DNA from: Planctomycetales bacterium
Lineage (GTDB): Bacteria > Planctomycetota > Planctomycetia > Isosphaerales > Isosphaeraceae
Assembly: GCA_027449865.1 (NCBI GenBank)
Contig: DAIDKV010000009.1
Span: 39,535 to 103,534, forward strand
Direction: 5' to 3'
DNA length: 64,000 nt
A program made the translations under genes and the position numbers. The notes below the pieces were generated by a model. That model worked only from the letters and a program-made list of their open reading frames with translations. It searched no databases and was not told the DNA's origin. Positions 45,017-56,253 of the stretch are shown here, in pieces. Positions within the stretch are counted from its first letter, which is position 1; every line of letters starts with the position of its first letter.

Positions 45017-47656
45017 ATGAGCCAGCACAGCAGCGAGGTCCGCGAGAGTCGGGTTTCGTTCCGGGGTCTCCGTTGGCGAGCACCCCGTCGACGAGGGAGT
45101 TCCTTCCGCGTTCGGCCGGGTCTCGAGTCGCTCGAGGGTCGGGCGCTGCTCGCGACGGTTTCGGTGGATGCCGGCCAGGTGATCCGGACGGTCTCGCCGC
45201 AGCTCCTCGGCGTGAACGTGAACTGGTGGGATTCGAACCTCAACACCCCGCAGACGCAGCAGATGGTCCAGGCCGCGGGGCTGACGATGTTTCGCTTCCC
45301 GGGTGGGTCCAGCTCGGACACCTTTCACTTCAACGCCCCGCCGAGCTACAACGGTCAGGGGACGGACGCCAGCATTGCCAGCTTCATTTCGTCGGTCAAT
45401 GGGGTCGGGCTGGCCACGATCGACTACGGCTCGGGGAGCCCTCAGGAGGCGGCGGCGTTTCTTGCCTATCTTGAGGCGCCCGTCGGCAACACCACGCCGA
45501 TTGGCAACGGGCAGGAGTGGAGCAATTCGGCCAACGCCTGGCAGACCGTGAACTGGCAGAACGCCGGATACTGGGCGAGTCTGCGAGCCTCGGCCCCGCT
45601 CGCCGTGGACGATGGTTTGAACTTCCTCCGACTCGATCACCCCGCGCCGTTTAACGTGAATTTCTGGGAGGTCGGCAACGAGGTGTACGGGGGCTGGGAG
45701 GTCGACCACCACGCGATCCCGCACGACCCGGCCACCTACATCGCCTTTGCGAAGCAGTTCGCCGCGTATGCCGCGCAGATCGATCCGACGATCTCCATTG
45801 GCCTCGATGTCGGCAGCCCGGGAGACAACAACAACTGGACGGCCAATATCCTTCAGCAGTGTGCGGCGCAGGGCTTTGTTCCCGGGTTCCTGAGCGATCA
45901 CAATTATGTACAGGCGCCAGGGAGCGAGAGCGATTCCAACCTCCTTCTTGGGACGGTCTCCGACCCGTCCAGCAACCCATCGGATCCCGGAAATCCGTAT
46001 GACTGGACCGTCCGCGCCGCCGACTATGAGAGCCTGATCAACCAGTATCTTGGCGCGGCTGGCAAGAACGTCCAGCTTCTGGCCACCGAGTTCAATTCGG
46101 TTTATTCGAATCCGGGAAAGCAGACGACCAGCCTGGTCAACGGCCTGTTCCTGGCTGACTCGCTCGGCTCGATGCTCGCGACGCCGTACAACGGCGCCGA
46201 CGTCTGGGATCTGCGCAATTCCTACTCGACGGGCGGCAACAACTCGTCGAGTCTTTATGGATGGCGGCAGGGAGGCGACTACGGGATCCTCGGCAGTCCC
46301 GGTGGCTCCGCGCCGGCCACTGGACCGTATGTCCCGTACCCGACCTACTTCGCCGAGCAACTGGCCTCGAAGATCATTCAGGCTGGGGGCCAGGTTGTGC
46401 AGGCCAGCAGCAACGACCCGAACCTGGCGACGTACGCCGTCCTCGAGCCCAACGGGCACCTCGATCTCCTGGTGATCAACAAGAGCGCCTCGGGCCCGAT
46501 CACCGGTCAGTTCCAGCTTGCCAATTTCACGCCTTCCTCGCAGGCCCAGGCCTGGCAATACGGTGAGGTGCAGGACACGGCCCAGAGCCAGACGACGGAT
46601 GGACATTCCGCGCTGGCCAGCTTCACGGCGAATCTCGGGGTGAGCGGGTCGACGGTCTCGTATTCATTCCCGGCGTATTCGATGACGGTCCTTGACCTGG
46701 GTCGGGCGTCGACGGGTGGATCGGGGCCGACGATCACGCAGGCGGCGAGCGCCACGCCGAGCCCCGTCGAGGGGACGTCCACCGTGCTCTCGGTCTCGGC
46801 GAGCGATACTTCGGGGGCCTCGGGGCTGGCCTATACCTGGTCGGTGACCGGCAATCCGCCCGCGCCCGTGACGTTCAACGCCAACGGGACCAATGCCGCG
46901 CAGAGCGTGACGGCGACCTTCGCATCGGCGGGATCTTACACCTTCCAGGTCACGGTCAGCGACCCGTCGGGCTACATTGCCACGAGCCAGGTGACGGTGG
47001 TGGTCAACCAGACGCTGCACTCGGTCCAGGTGAGTCCCGGTTCGATCGGGGTGCAGACCGGCGGTCAGCAGTCGTTTGGGGCCACCGGCTACGACCAGTT
47101 CGGCCATCCGATGGCCACTCAGCCGACCCTCGCCTGGTCGGTCTCGCAGGGTGGAGGAACGATCAATGCCTCGACCGGTCTCTACACCGCGCCTCAGTCT
47201 GGCGGCACGGCCATCGTGCAGGCCAGCGGCGGTGGTCTCTCGGCGACGGCCCATGTTACGATCACGGCACCTCCGCCGGTGACCTCAGGCGTCTCGGTCG
47301 CCTACACGCTTTACTCGTCGTGGAATTCCGGGTTCAACGCCGGGATTTCGATCACAAACACGGGGACATCCGCCATCAACGGCTGGACCCTTCAGTTCCA
47401 GCTCGCGGCCCAGATTACCTCGATCTGGAACGCGGTCATCGTCGGGCATTCCGGCTCGGTCTACACGCTTCAGGGCGCCAGTTATGACACCACGATTTAC
47501 CCAGGCGAAACGATCTCGATCGGCTTCCTGGGAACGCCGGGCGGCGCACCCGTTCCGCCCTCGAACTTCGTCTTCAACGGCGCCTTGGTCGGGAATGGGG
47601 GAATGATGGCCCTGGTTCCGACGGGCGGCCACAAGAAGTCGCATCATCAGGGCTGA
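45017..47656 (+). CDS. secreted arabinofuranosidase-like glycoside hydrolase with CBM2-like tail
   Basis: An 879-residue extracellular enzyme. Residues 36-46 (LESLEGRALLA) match the planctomycete LEPR-XLL-type N-terminal sorting motif after an arginine-rich lead. A TIM-barrel catalytic domain (about 48-455) resembles clan GH-A alpha-L-arabinofuranosidases: acid/base Glu in WEVGNEVYG (E222) and nucleophile in LLATEFN (E358). A beta-sandwich follows (NKSASGPITGQFQLANF), then a PKD/Ig-like domain (about 585-665), an Ig-like domain and a C-terminal CBM2-like cellulose-binding module (AYTLYSSWNSGFNAGISITN). ATG 45017 is seven bases after AGAGGAA, better than 45011. It likely degrades arabinan/xylan-type plant polysaccharide outside the cell; specificity is inferred. 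Confidence 0.85.
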   Translation: MSQHSSEVRESRVSFRGLRWRAPRRRGSSFRVRPGLESLEGRALLATVSVDAGQVIRTVSPQLLGVNVNWWDSNLNTPQTQQMVQAAGLTMFRFPGGSSSDTFHFNAPPSYNGQGTDASIASFISSVNGVGLATIDYGSGSPQEAAAFLAYLEAPVGNTTPIGNGQEWSNSANAWQTVNWQNAGYWASLRASAPLAVDDGLNFLRLDHPAPFNVNFWEVGNEVYGGWEVDHHAIPHDPATYIAFAKQFAAYAAQIDPTISIGLDVGSPGDNNNWTANILQQCAAQGFVPGFLSDHNYVQAPGSESDSNLLLGTVSDPSSNPSDPGNPYDWTVRAADYESLINQYLGAAGKNVQLLATEFNSVYSNPGKQTTSLVNGLFLADSLGSMLATPYNGADVWDLRNSYSTGGNNSSSLYGWRQGGDYGILGSPGGSAPATGPYVPYPTYFAEQLASKIIQAGGQVVQASSNDPNLATYAVLEPNGHLDLLVINKSASGPITGQFQLANFTPSSQAQAWQYGEVQDTAQSQTTDGHSALASFTANLGVSGSTVSYSFPAYSMTVLDLGRASTGGSGPTITQAASATPSPVEGTSTVLSVSASDTSGASGLAYTWSVTGNPPAPVTFNANGTNAAQSVTATFASAGSYTFQVTVSDPSGYIATSQVTVVVNQTLHSVQVSPGSIGVQTGGQQSFGATGYDQFGHPMATQPTLAWSVSQGGGTINASTGLYTAPQSGGTAIVQASGGGLSATAHVTITAPPPVTSGVSVAYTLYSSWNSGFNAGISITNTGTSAINGWTLQFQLAAQITSIWNAVIVGHSGSVYTLQGASYDTTIYPGETISIGFLGTPGGAPVPPSNFVFNGALVGNGGMMALVPTGGHKKSHHQG

Positions 47657-48114
47657 TGGCCTGGCCTTCGAGGGACGACCAGACTGGCGGTCTGGATCAT
47701 CACCGGCTGGTCGTCCTGGTTGAACGTGGTACTGCGAATCCGGACGATCCCTCGGTCCGGGTTCGAATGCGAGGGTCGGACCTCGACGATCTCCGACTCG
47801 ACCCGGAGGACGTCGCCCGGGTAGACGGGGCGAGGCCAACGGATCGACTCGACGCCGAGACCGATCAGTCCGCCGGCGATCTTCAACTCTCCGTCGACAA
47901 GGAGGCGCATCGTGATCGCGGCGGTCTGCCATCCGCTGGCGACCAGCCGGCCGAAGAGACTACTGGAGGCCGCGTCCTCGTCGAGGTGGAATGGTTGGGG
48001 GTCGAACTCGGCCGCGAACGACCTGATCCGGTCGACACCGATCTCCGTGGGTCCGGACCGGAATACCTGTCCAACGGCGAGGTCTTCGAGATAGATCGGC
48101 GAGATGGAAGGCAT
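47647..48114 (-). CDS. MaoC-like hotdog dehydratase/hydratase
   Basis: A 155-residue protein with the MaoC-like hotdog fold (enoyl-CoA hydratase type). The hydratase motif region is intact: AAEFDPQPFHLDEDAASSSLFGRLVASGW (in parts: FDPQPFHLDE with catalytic Asp and His, then GRLVASGW), followed by SIRWPRPVYPGDVLRVESEIVEVR. It would hydrate a 2-enoyl-CoA or a related thioester in fatty-acid or polyhydroxyalkanoate metabolism. GGGGAGC precedes its ATG. It overlaps the hydrolase stop by ten bases tail to tail, and an acyl-CoA ligase lies 860 bases upstream on the opposite strand, so a link to acyl-CoA metabolism is plausible. Confidence 0.87.
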   Translation of the reverse strand: MPSISPIYLEDLAVGQVFRSGPTEIGVDRIRSFAAEFDPQPFHLDEDAASSSLFGRLVASGWQTAAITMRLLVDGELKIAGGLIGLGVESIRWPRPVYPGDVLRVESEIVEVRPSHSNPDRGIVRIRSTTFNQDDQPVMIQTASLVVPRRPGHQP

Positions 48115-48319
48115 CGGGGCTCCCCTGGGCGGTCGTTCCCGAGGAGGATGGCCGCGAGCCGGGGAATCGGCGGCCGGGCGAATCTTGCTCCTCGGAAGCA
48201 GGATACCCGGGTCGATCCTCGAAGGGAACCGATACCGGCCGCGCCCGATCGGTGGGAGAGCCTTTCAGTCGATCTTCAGGGCCATTCGAGAGAGTTCCTG
48301 ATTGAAGGCCGCGCGGGCG

Positions 48320-48829
48320 TTATCGGCGGCCCTGCCGGCCTCTCGCGTATCGATAGGCCGATCGGACCTGGTCGTCGTCCCAGTCGACGATTTTCGGGGG
48401 ATAGCCCTGCTTCTTGCCAAACGCGATGACCAGGCCCTTGGCGTCGGGGTCTTGCTTGGCCGCCCATCCGAGGAGTTGGCGGCCGTCGGCCGGGGCGGAT
48501 CGATCGTCGGCGGGGGGATCCTCGGGGTCGCGACGGCCCCGAGATGGGGGAGGCGGGTCGTCGTATCGTCGGCTCTCGCGATGGGATGGGGCCGGTGCCC
48601 GAGGCGCGGGTGGCGGCGGTGGTGGCGGGGCGGAATCCCGCTCGCGGTGTCGATCGAGCTGTTCATCGACGGCCGATTCGCAGAACTCCAACCAGTGGTC
48701 GCGGATCCGGAGCAATTCGTCGTCCGGCGTTCCGCCCGGGATCTCCACCTCAATTTCGCAGGTCGCGCCGGTGCTTCCATCCCGTCCCGTGGCTTCCTTG
48801 CGGGTCACTCCGACTTTCATTCGAATCAC
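48320..48829 (-). CDS. proline-rich protein of unknown function
   Basis: A 169-residue cytosolic protein. The N-terminal 60 residues are a compact acidic/Cys-containing region (DDELLRIRDHWLEFCESAVDEQ), the middle 45 residues are a Pro/Arg/Asp-rich disordered link with eight consecutive prolines, and the C-terminal about 50 residues form a small conserved-looking domain (LLGWAAKQDPDAKGLVIAFG then KIVDWDDDQVRSAYRYA). Start: GTG 48829, with GGGAG about nine bases upstream; ATG 48820 is an alternative. It sits divergently from the acyl-CoA ligase. No family recognised. Confidence 0.6.
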   Translation of the reverse strand: MIRMKVGVTRKEATGRDGSTGATCEIEVEIPGGTPDDELLRIRDHWLEFCESAVDEQLDRHRERDSAPPPPPPPAPRAPAPSHRESRRYDDPPPPSRGRRDPEDPPADDRSAPADGRQLLGWAAKQDPDAKGLVIAFGKKQGYPPKIVDWDDDQVRSAYRYARGRQGRR

Positions 48830-48977
48830 GAGGTCGATCTCCCACGGCGATCATTTCCAGCGAGCCGCCTCATCGCGGGTTCCGGTTCCTTCAGGCCGTC
48901 ATCCACCGTATCATAATACGCCATAAAGACGCCCCAGGATACGAAGTGGTCGAGGATCGACGCGAGCGAGGTGCGAG

Positions 48978-50621
<1,644 letters not shown>

Positions 50622-50728
50622 GCCACCCCGCGCCGGGCGACTGGGGCTTGCCTTGCTCGAACCGGTCGGCACAATGGTCTCAACGCCCGGCGGTCCGGGC
50701 CGGGTTCGACGATCCAGGAGACGCTTCC

Positions 50729-52060
50729 ATGAGACGGTCCGCGCCCGCCGTGCTGCTCCTCATCCTCGCGACGCCGGCCCTCCGCCCCGCCGTCGCCGAC
50801 GACCTCCCACGCGCTCGGCCCGCGGAGGTCGGGCTCGACGCCAGCCGCCTCGCGAAGGCGACCGCGCTGTTTCGCCAGGCCGCCGATCGCAAGGAGATCG
50901 CCGGGGCCGTCCTGCTGGTGGCGCGCAGGGGGAAGGTGGCGTACCTGGAGGCCGTCGGAAAGCGAGAGATCGAGGCGGGCGACGCCATCACGCCCGAGTC
51001 GATCTTCCGAATCGCCTCGATGACCAAGCCAATCACCAGCACCGCCGCCATGATCCTCGTGGATGAGGGCCGGCTGGAGCTCTCCGACCCGATCGCGAAG
51101 TATCTCCCCGAGTTCAAGTACATGACGGTCGCCCACCCACGCCCAAAGGACGCGGTCGCCGCCTCGGCGGGGAGTTCGGCCGGTGAATACGAACCGGTGC
51201 AAGCGTATCGGCCGATCACCGTCCGCGACCTGCTGACGCACACCTCGGGCCTCTGCTATCGGTTCACCGATCGGCCGCACGTCGGACGACTTTACGCCGA
51301 GTCGGGCATCTGCGACGGTCTGACCCCCAGCGAATTCACAATGGCCGAAAACGTCCGGCGCCTGGCCGGCCTCCCACTGCATCACCAGCCCGGGACCGCC
51401 TGGGAATACGGACTGAATACCGACGTCCTCGGCCGACTGGTCGAGGTCGTCTCCGGACAGTCGCTCGACGCCTTCTTCCGCGCCCGGATCCTCGAACCGC
51501 TGAGGATGAACGAGACGACGTTCCTCCTGCCGAAGTCCCGCGTCGATCGCCTCGCGGCGCTTTATGAGCCCGGTCCCGACGGCAAGATCAAGCGGACGCC
51601 CGACGGGACCTCGGTCAAGGGCGCCCTGATCTATTCGGCCGATGCGGCGTACGGCCAGCGCCCCGGATATTTCTCGGGCGGAGCCGGTCTGCTCTCGACG
51701 GCCGGCGATTACGCCCGGTTCCTTCAGATGCTCCTGAACCGCGGCGAGCTCGACGGCACCCGCATCCTCAAGGCCGAGACCGTCGATGCGATGACCCGTC
51801 CCCAGACCGGTGCCCTGCCCCTCTGGATCGCTGTTCACGGCGACGCGTTCGGCTACGGCTTTGGCGTCGTCACCCGGCCCGACGACCCCAAGGGCGACCC
51901 GATCGGCACCTTCTCCTGGGGCGGGATCTACTACACCGACTTCTGGGTCGATCCGAAGGACGAGCTGATCGGGATCATGATGACCCAGGTCTATCCCTCG
52001 GGGAACCTCAAGCTCCGCGACGAGTTCCACCGGATCGTCAATGCGTCGATCCGGAACTAG
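50729..52060 (+). CDS. serine hydrolase (beta-lactamase class C family)
   Basis: A 443-residue exported hydrolase of the beta-lactamase/EstB superfamily. It has a signal peptide (residues 1-23, cleavage after VA) then the serine-lysine dyad SMTK (97-100), a tyrosine in WEYGLNTDVLGRLVE (Y227) as the likely general base, and the C-terminal FSWGGIYYTDFWVD motif. This group acts as carboxylesterases, D-Ala-D-Ala-type peptidases or transesterases; the substrate cannot be told. AGGAG precedes ATG 50729 by eight bases. The open frame upstream overlaps the ligase end and is not used. It is in the same direction as the ligase and the following sensor kinase. Confidence 0.88.
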   Translation: MRRSAPAVLLLILATPALRPAVADDLPRARPAEVGLDASRLAKATALFRQAADRKEIAGAVLLVARRGKVAYLEAVGKREIEAGDAITPESIFRIASMTKPITSTAAMILVDEGRLELSDPIAKYLPEFKYMTVAHPRPKDAVAASAGSSAGEYEPVQAYRPITVRDLLTHTSGLCYRFTDRPHVGRLYAESGICDGLTPSEFTMAENVRRLAGLPLHHQPGTAWEYGLNTDVLGRLVEVVSGQSLDAFFRARILEPLRMNETTFLLPKSRVDRLAALYEPGPDGKIKRTPDGTSVKGALIYSADAAYGQRPGYFSGGAGLLSTAGDYARFLQMLLNRGELDGTRILKAETVDAMTRPQTGALPLWIAVHGDAFGYGFGVVTRPDDPKGDPIGTFSWGGIYYTDFWVDPKDELIGIMMTQVYPSGNLKLRDEFHRIVNASIRN

Positions 52061-52104
52061 CTGGCCAGGCGAGCGGAGAGCCCCCGCGTGGGGCGGTCGG
52101 GCCA

Positions 52105-53487
52105 ATGCGGTGGTCAATCCGCAACCAGATCCTCGTCCCGCTGATCGCCATTCAGGCGGCGGCGGTCGCCTCGATCGCGATCGCGACGGCCACCCTCGCC
52201 GCCCGCCGGAGCGAGGCTCAAATCGTCGACCGTCTCAATGGCGTGATCGACGCCCTCGGCAACGCCGGGTTCCCCTACACGCCTGTTGTCCTCGCCCGGA
52301 TGCGAGGGCTCTCGGGTGCCCAGTTCGCCGCCTGCCGGACCGACGGGACCGTCTCGGCGACCAGCCTCGACCGCCTCGATATCCTCCCGCCCGAATTGAG
52401 GTCGCTACCAGCGACCGTCCACGTCGACGCCCTTCGCGGGAATCCCGAAACCGTGCTCGACGGCCGGCGCTACCTCGTCGCCGCGCTTCGGACGCCCGGC
52501 GATCCCGAGGGCTCATCGCTCCTGGTCCTCTACCCGGTCGAGAGCTGGCGTCAGGCCCAGGCCGAGGCCGCGATGCCGCCTCTGATGCTCGGCGCAGGTT
52601 CGCTCGGACTGATGGTGCTAGCGACCGGGCTGGTCGCGCACCGAATCACCGACCGCATCCGCAAGCTTCAGGACCGCGTCACGCGGATCGAGTCGGGCGA
52701 CTTCGACGACCTACCCCCGACCAGCCGGACTGACGAGATCGCCGACCTTTCGCGCTCCATCAATCGCCTGTGCGGGACGCTCCGCGAGATGCGGTGGACG
52801 ATCCGAGAGACCGAGCGCTCGCATCTGCTCGCCCAGCTTGCCGCCGGACTGGCCCACCAGCTTCGTAATGCCCTGACCGGGGCGCGGATGAGCGTGCAGC
52901 TCTACGCGAGGCGGAATCCGAGCGCATCTGGCGACCCAAGTCTCTCCATGGCGCTCCGGCAGCTCGCGATGACCGAGGATCAGGTCAAGGGCCTGCTCTC
53001 GCTCGGCCGCGTCGAGCGACGGGAGCCGGAGCCGTCGGACCTCGCCACGATCCTCGCCGACGTCGCCGAGTTGGTCAATCCTGCATGTCAGCATGCGAGG
53101 GTCGAGCTGGTGCATCCGGCCGCGAACGGGCCCATGCCGGTGACTGTCGACGTCGCTGGAGTCCGGGCGGCGCTGCTGAACCTGGCCCTCAACGCGATCG
53201 AGGCCGCCGGGCCAGGCGGAACCGTTCGACTGGTCGCCGAGGCGATCGCTGATGAGATCGTGGCCGAGGTCGTCGACACCGGCCCTGGTCCGCCGCCCGA
53301 GCTGGCCGATTCCCTTTGCGAGGCGTTCGTCACGAGCAAGCCCGAGGGGGTTGGGCTCGGCCTGGCGCTGGCGCATCGGGTGGCGGTCGATCACGGCGGG
53401 CGGCTATCGTGGAATCGCGAGGAGGGCGAGACCCGGTTTCGATTGGCCCTGCCGCGCGTTCGCGAAAGTTCCCGGGAGGCGGAATGA
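52105..53487 (+). CDS. NtrB-like sensor histidine kinase
   Basis: A 460-residue membrane sensor kinase. Two transmembrane helices (about 10-32 and 160-178) enclose a periplasmic domain, followed by a HAMP segment (HRITDRIRKLQDRVTRIESGD) and a histidine phosphoacceptor domain with LAAGLAHQLRNALTGAR (H251), then an ATPase domain with N-, G1- and G2-box regions (NLALNAIEAAG, VVDTGPGPPPE, GVGLGLALAHRV). It pairs with the NtrC-type regulator that follows with a four-base ATGA overlap. The kinase's ligand is unknown. It lies 44 bases after the serine hydrolase. Confidence 0.9.
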   Translation: MRWSIRNQILVPLIAIQAAAVASIAIATATLAARRSEAQIVDRLNGVIDALGNAGFPYTPVVLARMRGLSGAQFAACRTDGTVSATSLDRLDILPPELRSLPATVHVDALRGNPETVLDGRRYLVAALRTPGDPEGSSLLVLYPVESWRQAQAEAAMPPLMLGAGSLGLMVLATGLVAHRITDRIRKLQDRVTRIESGDFDDLPPTSRTDEIADLSRSINRLCGTLREMRWTIRETERSHLLAQLAAGLAHQLRNALTGARMSVQLYARRNPSASGDPSLSMALRQLAMTEDQVKGLLSLGRVERREPEPSDLATILADVAELVNPACQHARVELVHPAANGPMPVTVDVAGVRAALLNLALNAIEAAGPGGTVRLVAEAIADEIVAEVVDTGPGPPPELADSLCEAFVTSKPEGVGLGLALAHRVAVDHGGRLSWNREEGETRFRLALPRVRESSREAE

Positions 53488-54923
53488 GCCGGATCCTGGT
53501 CGTCGACGACGAGGCGAGTATTTGCTGGGCGTTTCGCGAGTCGCTGGGCGACGAGGGGCACCAGGTGGAGGTCGCCTCGTCGGTTGAGGAAGGACTCGCG
53601 ATCGCCGGCCGAGGGTCGATCGATGCGCTGGTGCTGGACGTCCGGTTGCCGGGCCGCGACGGGATCTCGGCGATGGGTGCTTTCCGTGAGCGAATCGGCC
53701 CCGCGCCGATTGTGGTGATCACCGCGTTTGGCGACCTCGAAACGGCCGTCCGGGCGATGGAAGGCGGTGCGTTTGACTACCTTGTCAAGCCGTTCGATCT
53801 CGACCGCGCGACCGGAGTTGTCGCGAGGGCGCTCGACGCTCGGCGGCCAGAAGCCGCGGCTCCCGCGCCGGCCACCGATGCGAGGGGGCCCGAGGCGCTC
53901 GTCGGTCGGTCGCCAGCCATGCAGGAGCTTTTCAAGCGGATCGCGCTGGTGGCGCCGGCGGATGTCCCGGTTCTGATCACCGGTGAGAGCGGGACCGGGA
54001 AGGAACTCGTCGCGCTGGCGATCCACCGGCACGGTCCAAGAAGGAACGGACCGTTCGTCCCAGTGAACCTCGCCTCGGTGACGCCGACCCTGGTCGAGCG
54101 CGAGCTGTTCGGCCATCGGAAAGGCTCGTTCACCGGCGCGACCGAGGATCGTCCTGGCCTGCTCGAACAGGCCGCCGGTGGGACTCTTCTCCTGGACGAG
54201 CTTGGCGATCTTCCGCCCGACTTACAGGTCAAGCTGCTCCGAGTGATCGAGCACCGGACGTTCACGCCGATCGGCGAGACGCGCCCCCGCCCGGTCGACA
54301 TTCGGATTCTCGCCGCGACGAATCGGTCACTCGGTGATCTGATGGCCGAGGGGAAGTTCCGCGAGGATTTATATTTTCGCCTGAGCGTCTTCCCGATCCA
54401 TCTGCCGCCGCTGAGCGATCGGCTTGGCGATATTCCCGACCTGGTCGCACATTTCCTCCGGCTGGCCCGGCTCCCGGGCACGGACGAGGCGAGGACCACC
54501 CCTGCCCTGATCGAGGCGCTTCGCGCGCGTCCCTGGGCCGGGAACGTCCGCGAGCTACGGAACGCGATCGAGCACGCGGCGATCGTCGCCCGAGGCCGGG
54601 CACTGGCGCCCGAGCATCTCCCGCCAGTCGGCCGGCCCGGGTCCGAAGCCGGTCGGTCGGCCGCCGAGGATCTCCGCGCGCCGATCGCCGCCTGGGCCCG
54701 CCACCAGCTCGCCGATCCCGCCTCCCTCGCCGCCGATCCCGCGCTTTACGAACGATTTCTCGACCAGGTCGAGCCTCCGCTCCTTCAGGCTGTCCTCGAT
54801 CATTGTCGGGACAACCGCGCCGCCGCCGCCGAGATCCTCGGCATCCACCGGACCACCCTCCGCCAGAAGCTCCGCAAGTACGGGATCGGCGGATCTTCCC
54901 CCTCCTCCGAATTCGGTCGTTGA
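53484..54923 (+). CDS. NtrC-family sigma54-dependent response regulator
   Basis: A 479-residue transcription activator. The receiver domain begins at residue 1, with D52 as phosphoacceptor; the AAA+ domain has Walker A GESGTGKE (167-174), Walker [12 protein letters not shown] (232-242) and the sigma54 contact loop GSFTGA (214-219), where the usual first Ala of GAFTGA is Ser. The C-terminal Fis-type helix-turn-helix is intact ([21 protein letters not shown], near residue 447). It starts at ATG 53484, overlapping the kinase stop in ATGA and with GGGAGGCGG upstream. It should activate sigma54 promoters in response to the kinase; targets are unknown. The substitution may change activity but is compatible with contact. 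Confidence 0.93.
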   Translation: MSRILVVDDEASICWAFRESLGDEGHQVEVASSVEEGLAIAGRGSIDALVLDVRLPGRDGISAMGAFRERIGPAPIVVITAFGDLETAVRAMEGGAFDYLVKPFDLDRATGVVARALDARRPEAAAPAPATDARGPEALVGRSPAMQELFKRIALVAPADVPVLITGESGTGKELVALAIHRHGPRRNGPFVPVNLASVTPTLVERELFGHRKGSFTGATEDRPGLLEQAAGGTLLLDELGDLPPDLQVKLLRVIEHRTFTPIGETRPRPVDIRILAATNRSLGDLMAEGKFREDLYFRLSVFPIHLPPLSDRLGDIPDLVAHFLRLARLPGTDEARTTPALIEALRARPWAGNVRELRNAIEHAAIVARGRALAPEHLPPVGRPGSEAGRSAAEDLRAPIAAWARHQLADPASLAADPALYERFLDQVEPPLLQAVLDHCRDNRAAAAEILGIHRTTLRQKLRKYGIGGSSPSSEFGR

Positions 54924-54949
54924 CTCTGGCGTTCCAAGTCCCGCATACT
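54920..54949 (+). promoter_or_regulatory. sigma70-like promoter for the third DUF1559 gene
   Basis: TTGACT (54920-54925; five of six consensus bases) overlaps the regulator's stop codon and is 18 bases from CATACT (54944-54949; four of six). A start near 54956 would give a leader of about 38 bases to the ATG at 54994. It uncouples the DUF1559 gene from the two-component operon. Confidence 0.42.
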
Positions 54950-54993
54950 CTTCCTCAGACAAATGTCTCACGTCCTTCTGGCGGGAGCCACTG

Positions 54994-56022
54994 ATGAAGA
55001 GCCGGCGCGGTTTCACGTTGATGGAGTTGCTGGTGGTGATCGCGATCATCGCGATACTGATCGCGCTGCTCTTGCCGGCGGTGCAGGCCGCGCGTGAGGC
55101 CGCCCGTCGGATCCAGTGCACGAACAACCTGAAACAGCTTGGCCTGGCCCGGCACAACTACGAGACGGCGGTGGGGGCGTTGCCGATGACGATGTCGTTG
55201 CGGGGCACCGGCAACACGGTTTTCTACGACACCGGCTGGAGCGCCCAGGCCCGGCTCCTGCCGTACATGGAAGGGAACCCACTGTTCCACGCGGCGAATC
55301 TGAGCGTCTTCAAGGAGGACCCGACCAATTCCTCGGTCGTTTCCCTGAGCCTGGCCGCGCTGATCTGTCCGAGCGAGATCCGACCGCGGGTGTCCACGCA
55401 CAATTATGGATTATCGGGTGTGATCAATTATGGGATGTGTGGAGGCGATTGGTTTGTCTGGGGCGGGTTCAACGGACCAGATAATCGCCAGGCCTTTGGA
55501 CCGAATCGAAGTCTCCGGCCGGCGTCGATGACGGATGGGCTGAGCCAGACGCTATTCGTCGCCGAGGTGAAGGCGTATCAGACCGCCTCGAACTGCCGGT
55601 TCACGACGTTGCCCTCGGTCAACGATCCCAGCAAGATCCCGAGCCCGTACGCCGATCCGTTCCAGGTCGCGCCTGAGTACGATAATGGGACATGCGTGAC
55701 GGAGAACCAGTACGAATTCCACACCGAGTGGGCGGACGGGCACGTTCACGCGGCGGGGTTCACGACGGCCTGGCCGCCGAACAAGGCGATCATTGGCCGG
55801 TCGTTCTATCCGGGGATGGATCTGGACCTCAACGGAAAGAACGAGGAGAACGGCGGGCCGACGTTCGCGGCGATCAACGCGCATAGCTACCACCCCGGCG
55901 GAGTCAATGCCCTGCTGGGCGACGGCAGTGTCCGGTTTGTCAAGAGCACCATCGACGGCATGGTCTGGCGGGCGCTTGGGACCGTCGCGGGCGGAGAGGT
56001 CATCTCGGGCGATGCGTACTGA
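54994..56022 (+). CDS. DUF1559 prepilin-like protein
   Basis: A 342-residue DUF1559 protein with the most canonical leader of the three in this window: RRG then [20 protein letters not shown] (residues 6-26), followed by [24 protein letters not shown]. The body contains the typical [23 protein letters not shown], an NYGMCGGDW Cys region, and a C-terminal [18 protein letters not shown] motif. Such proteins look like pseudopilins of a secretion or surface system, but their number in planctomycete genomes suggests various roles. GCGGGAG lies ahead of the ATG. It is separate from the regulator operon, with its own probable promoter. Confidence 0.92.
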   Translation: MKSRRGFTLMELLVVIAIIAILIALLLPAVQAAREAARRIQCTNNLKQLGLARHNYETAVGALPMTMSLRGTGNTVFYDTGWSAQARLLPYMEGNPLFHAANLSVFKEDPTNSSVVSLSLAALICPSEIRPRVSTHNYGLSGVINYGMCGGDWFVWGGFNGPDNRQAFGPNRSLRPASMTDGLSQTLFVAEVKAYQTASNCRFTTLPSVNDPSKIPSPYADPFQVAPEYDNGTCVTENQYEFHTEWADGHVHAAGFTTAWPPNKAIIGRSFYPGMDLDLNGKNEENGGPTFAAINAHSYHPGGVNALLGDGSVRFVKSTIDGMVWRALGTVAGGEVISGDAY

Positions 56023-56253
56023 TCCACCACGCTGCTGAGTCTCCCCGGTACTGTGTTGCGCAAAGGTTTGTGAAACGGCTGTCGGCGGTGGCGTTGCCGG
56101 AGTGGGAATTCCGTTTCCCAGGATGTCGGAGGAACGATTCGCTCGGCGGCGAGGTTCCGAGGGAGGAGTCTTGTTCGCCCGCGATTGGGGAAGTCGGCCT
56201 GTCCCAGGATGGGTGGGTCGGGTGATGGATGGTCTGTCAGGGAGGACGGTTTG

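Noticed and set aside
56185..56253. A longer start for the Gly/Met-rich protein at 56185
   Set aside because: The ATG at 56254 has GGGAGGA upstream and opens the conserved basic lead with the LEG motif; the extra 23 residues are not typical.
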